Virus record (IMG/VR): IMGVR_UViG_3300032053_000382
Location: 1 to 28,794 of that record
DNA: 28,794 nucleotides
Strand: one strand, 5' to 3'
Source: a virus
Notes under the pieces: model-generated
Told to the model about the DNA's origin: nothing
Databases searched by the model: none
The model's input: the letters and a program-made list of their open reading frames with translations, nothing else
Translations under genes and position numbers: made by a program
Shown: in pieces, positions 28,350 through 28,794 of the stretch
Position numbering within the stretch: the stretch's first letter is position 1
Layout: each line of letters opens with the position of its first letter

Positions 28350-28748
28350 ATGAAACACATTAAGATATTCGAAAATTTTGCTTCAAATGAAGGATTTGAT
28401 AAATGGAAAGAAGCATTAACTTTATATAAAGATGATGCTAAAAAGATAACTCCTGCACAAGACAAAGAGTTTGATAATATATTTAAGGGAAGTAAAATAA
28501 CTGCAAGATTTATATTTAGGTCTATTTCTGCAAAGACTCAAGCTCTTTATGATAAAGATTGTAAAGATTTTGGAAAAGCAAAAGTGGACGGACTTGTCGA
28601 CACAGTTCTTGGAGTATTTAAGTTAACTGAAAGTGCTGATGATGACAAAACACATTGTTCAAGTTGCGATGCTCTAGTAGATATTGATGAAACTGATAGT
28701 TATGGAAGATGTGAGAGATGTCAAAATGAATACGGAGAAATAAAATAA
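28350..28748 (+). CDS. Putative packaged protein with MKHIKIFENF leader and C-terminal zinc ribbon
   Basis: This 132-residue protein starts MKHIKIFENFASNEGF. The body is basic and helical, and the last 30 residues contain C-x2-C, 15 residues, C-x2-C (HCSSCDALVDI...GRCERCQNEYG), a zinc-ribbon pattern often used to bind nucleic acid or RNA polymerase. The start at 28350 is one base after the previous stop. A packaged zinc-ribbon protein delivered at infection would be a candidate early host-takeover factor; that is inference. Confidence 0.72.
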   Translation: MKHIKIFENFASNEGFDKWKEALTLYKDDAKKITPAQDKEFDNIFKGSKITARFIFRSISAKTQALYDKDCKDFGKAKVDGLVDTVLGVFKLTESADDDKTHCSSCDALVDIDETDSYGRCERCQNEYGEIK

Positions 28749-28753
28749 TAACC

Positions 28754-28794
28754 ATGAAACACATTAAACTATTCGAAGGATTCCTTTTAGAAGG
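28754..28794 (+). CDS. Start of another leader-bearing gene, cut by the window edge
   Basis: Thirteen codons are visible, MKHIKLFEGFLLE, identical to the family consensus in the first eight residues. It shows that the leader-bearing gene series continues beyond the window. Confidence 0.7.
   Translation, partial: MKHIKLFEGFLLE

Noticed and set aside
1-28794. Genome-wide UGA recoding to Trp
   Set aside because: TGA is the normal stop of several genes here (for example those ending at 3976, 5652, 10371, 16711 and 17379), and Trp is encoded by TGG throughout.
1-28794. CRISPR array or insertion sequence
   Set aside because: No regularly spaced direct repeats and no transposase gene or terminal inverted repeats flanking one were seen.

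Overview
The window is a stretch of a large T4-like contractile-tailed phage (myovirus) genome with low GC content. The hallmark genes are a gp17-type large terminase (19736-21547), a gp18-type tail sheath (21644-24370), a probable gp16-type small terminase (17390-18190), a gp44-type clamp loader (6028-7020), two thymidylate-synthase-fold enzymes, a Dam methylase, a T4 Rnl1-type RNA ligase and a long tRNA array. Most start codons have no Shine-Dalgarno sequence and sit behind A/T-rich leaders (TAATATACC-ATG, TATATAAATT-ATG). Together with a TAnnTTTG-like promoter box before the tRNA array, this suggests a Bacteroidota (Flavobacteriia-like) host. That host assignment is inference.

Layout. (1) 1-8049: nucleotide metabolism, DNA modification and replication on the + strand: a dCMP-type thymidylate synthase homologue, two small genes, a SAM methyltransferase, Dam, a hypothetical, an enlarged ThyA, two hypotheticals, the clamp loader and small genes. 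(2) 8050-12285: a noncoding-rich RNA region. It starts with a promoter, a Thr/Ile-rich 31-codon leader peptide and an attenuator-like antiterminator/terminator pair. Then come about 13 tRNAs or tRNA-like genes (Met-type CAT, Thr, Lys, Gly), several with extra hairpins inserted in the D-loop, anticodon region or variable loop, separated by tRNA-sized structured elements and pseudoknots, a GIY-YIG homing nuclease and a few tiny genes. (3) 12286-14852: hypotheticals, an RF1-like release factor gene with two in-frame TGA codons, and a DUF458/YkuK-like RNase H-fold protein with an unusually strong Shine-Dalgarno. (4) 14865-17094: a tightly overlapping RNA-repair operon (Rnl1-type RNA ligase, HAD 'Swiss-army-knife' phosphatase, cyclic-phosphate-processing receiver domain). 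(5) 17125-24370: terminases and tail sheath, with three inverted genes lying between the two terminase subunits. (6) 24433-28794: a run of unrelated proteins that share a short N-terminal leader (M-K-x-I-K-x-F-x-x-F, often followed by N-E).

How the parts may work together (inference). The tRNA set (all Thr codons, AAA/AAG, GGA/GGY, and CAT anticodons for AUG/AUA) suits the A/T-rich codon use of the phage. The leader peptide could make read-through into the array depend on charged tRNA-Thr, with three tRNA-Thr genes downstream closing the loop. The RNA-repair operon 2.6 kb further on is what a phage needs if the host cuts tRNAs. The shared N-terminal leader on at least eight otherwise unrelated proteins resembles the T4 capsid-targeting sequence removed by the prohead protease, so region 6 and the inverted cassette probably encode proteins packaged in the capsid and delivered with the DNA.
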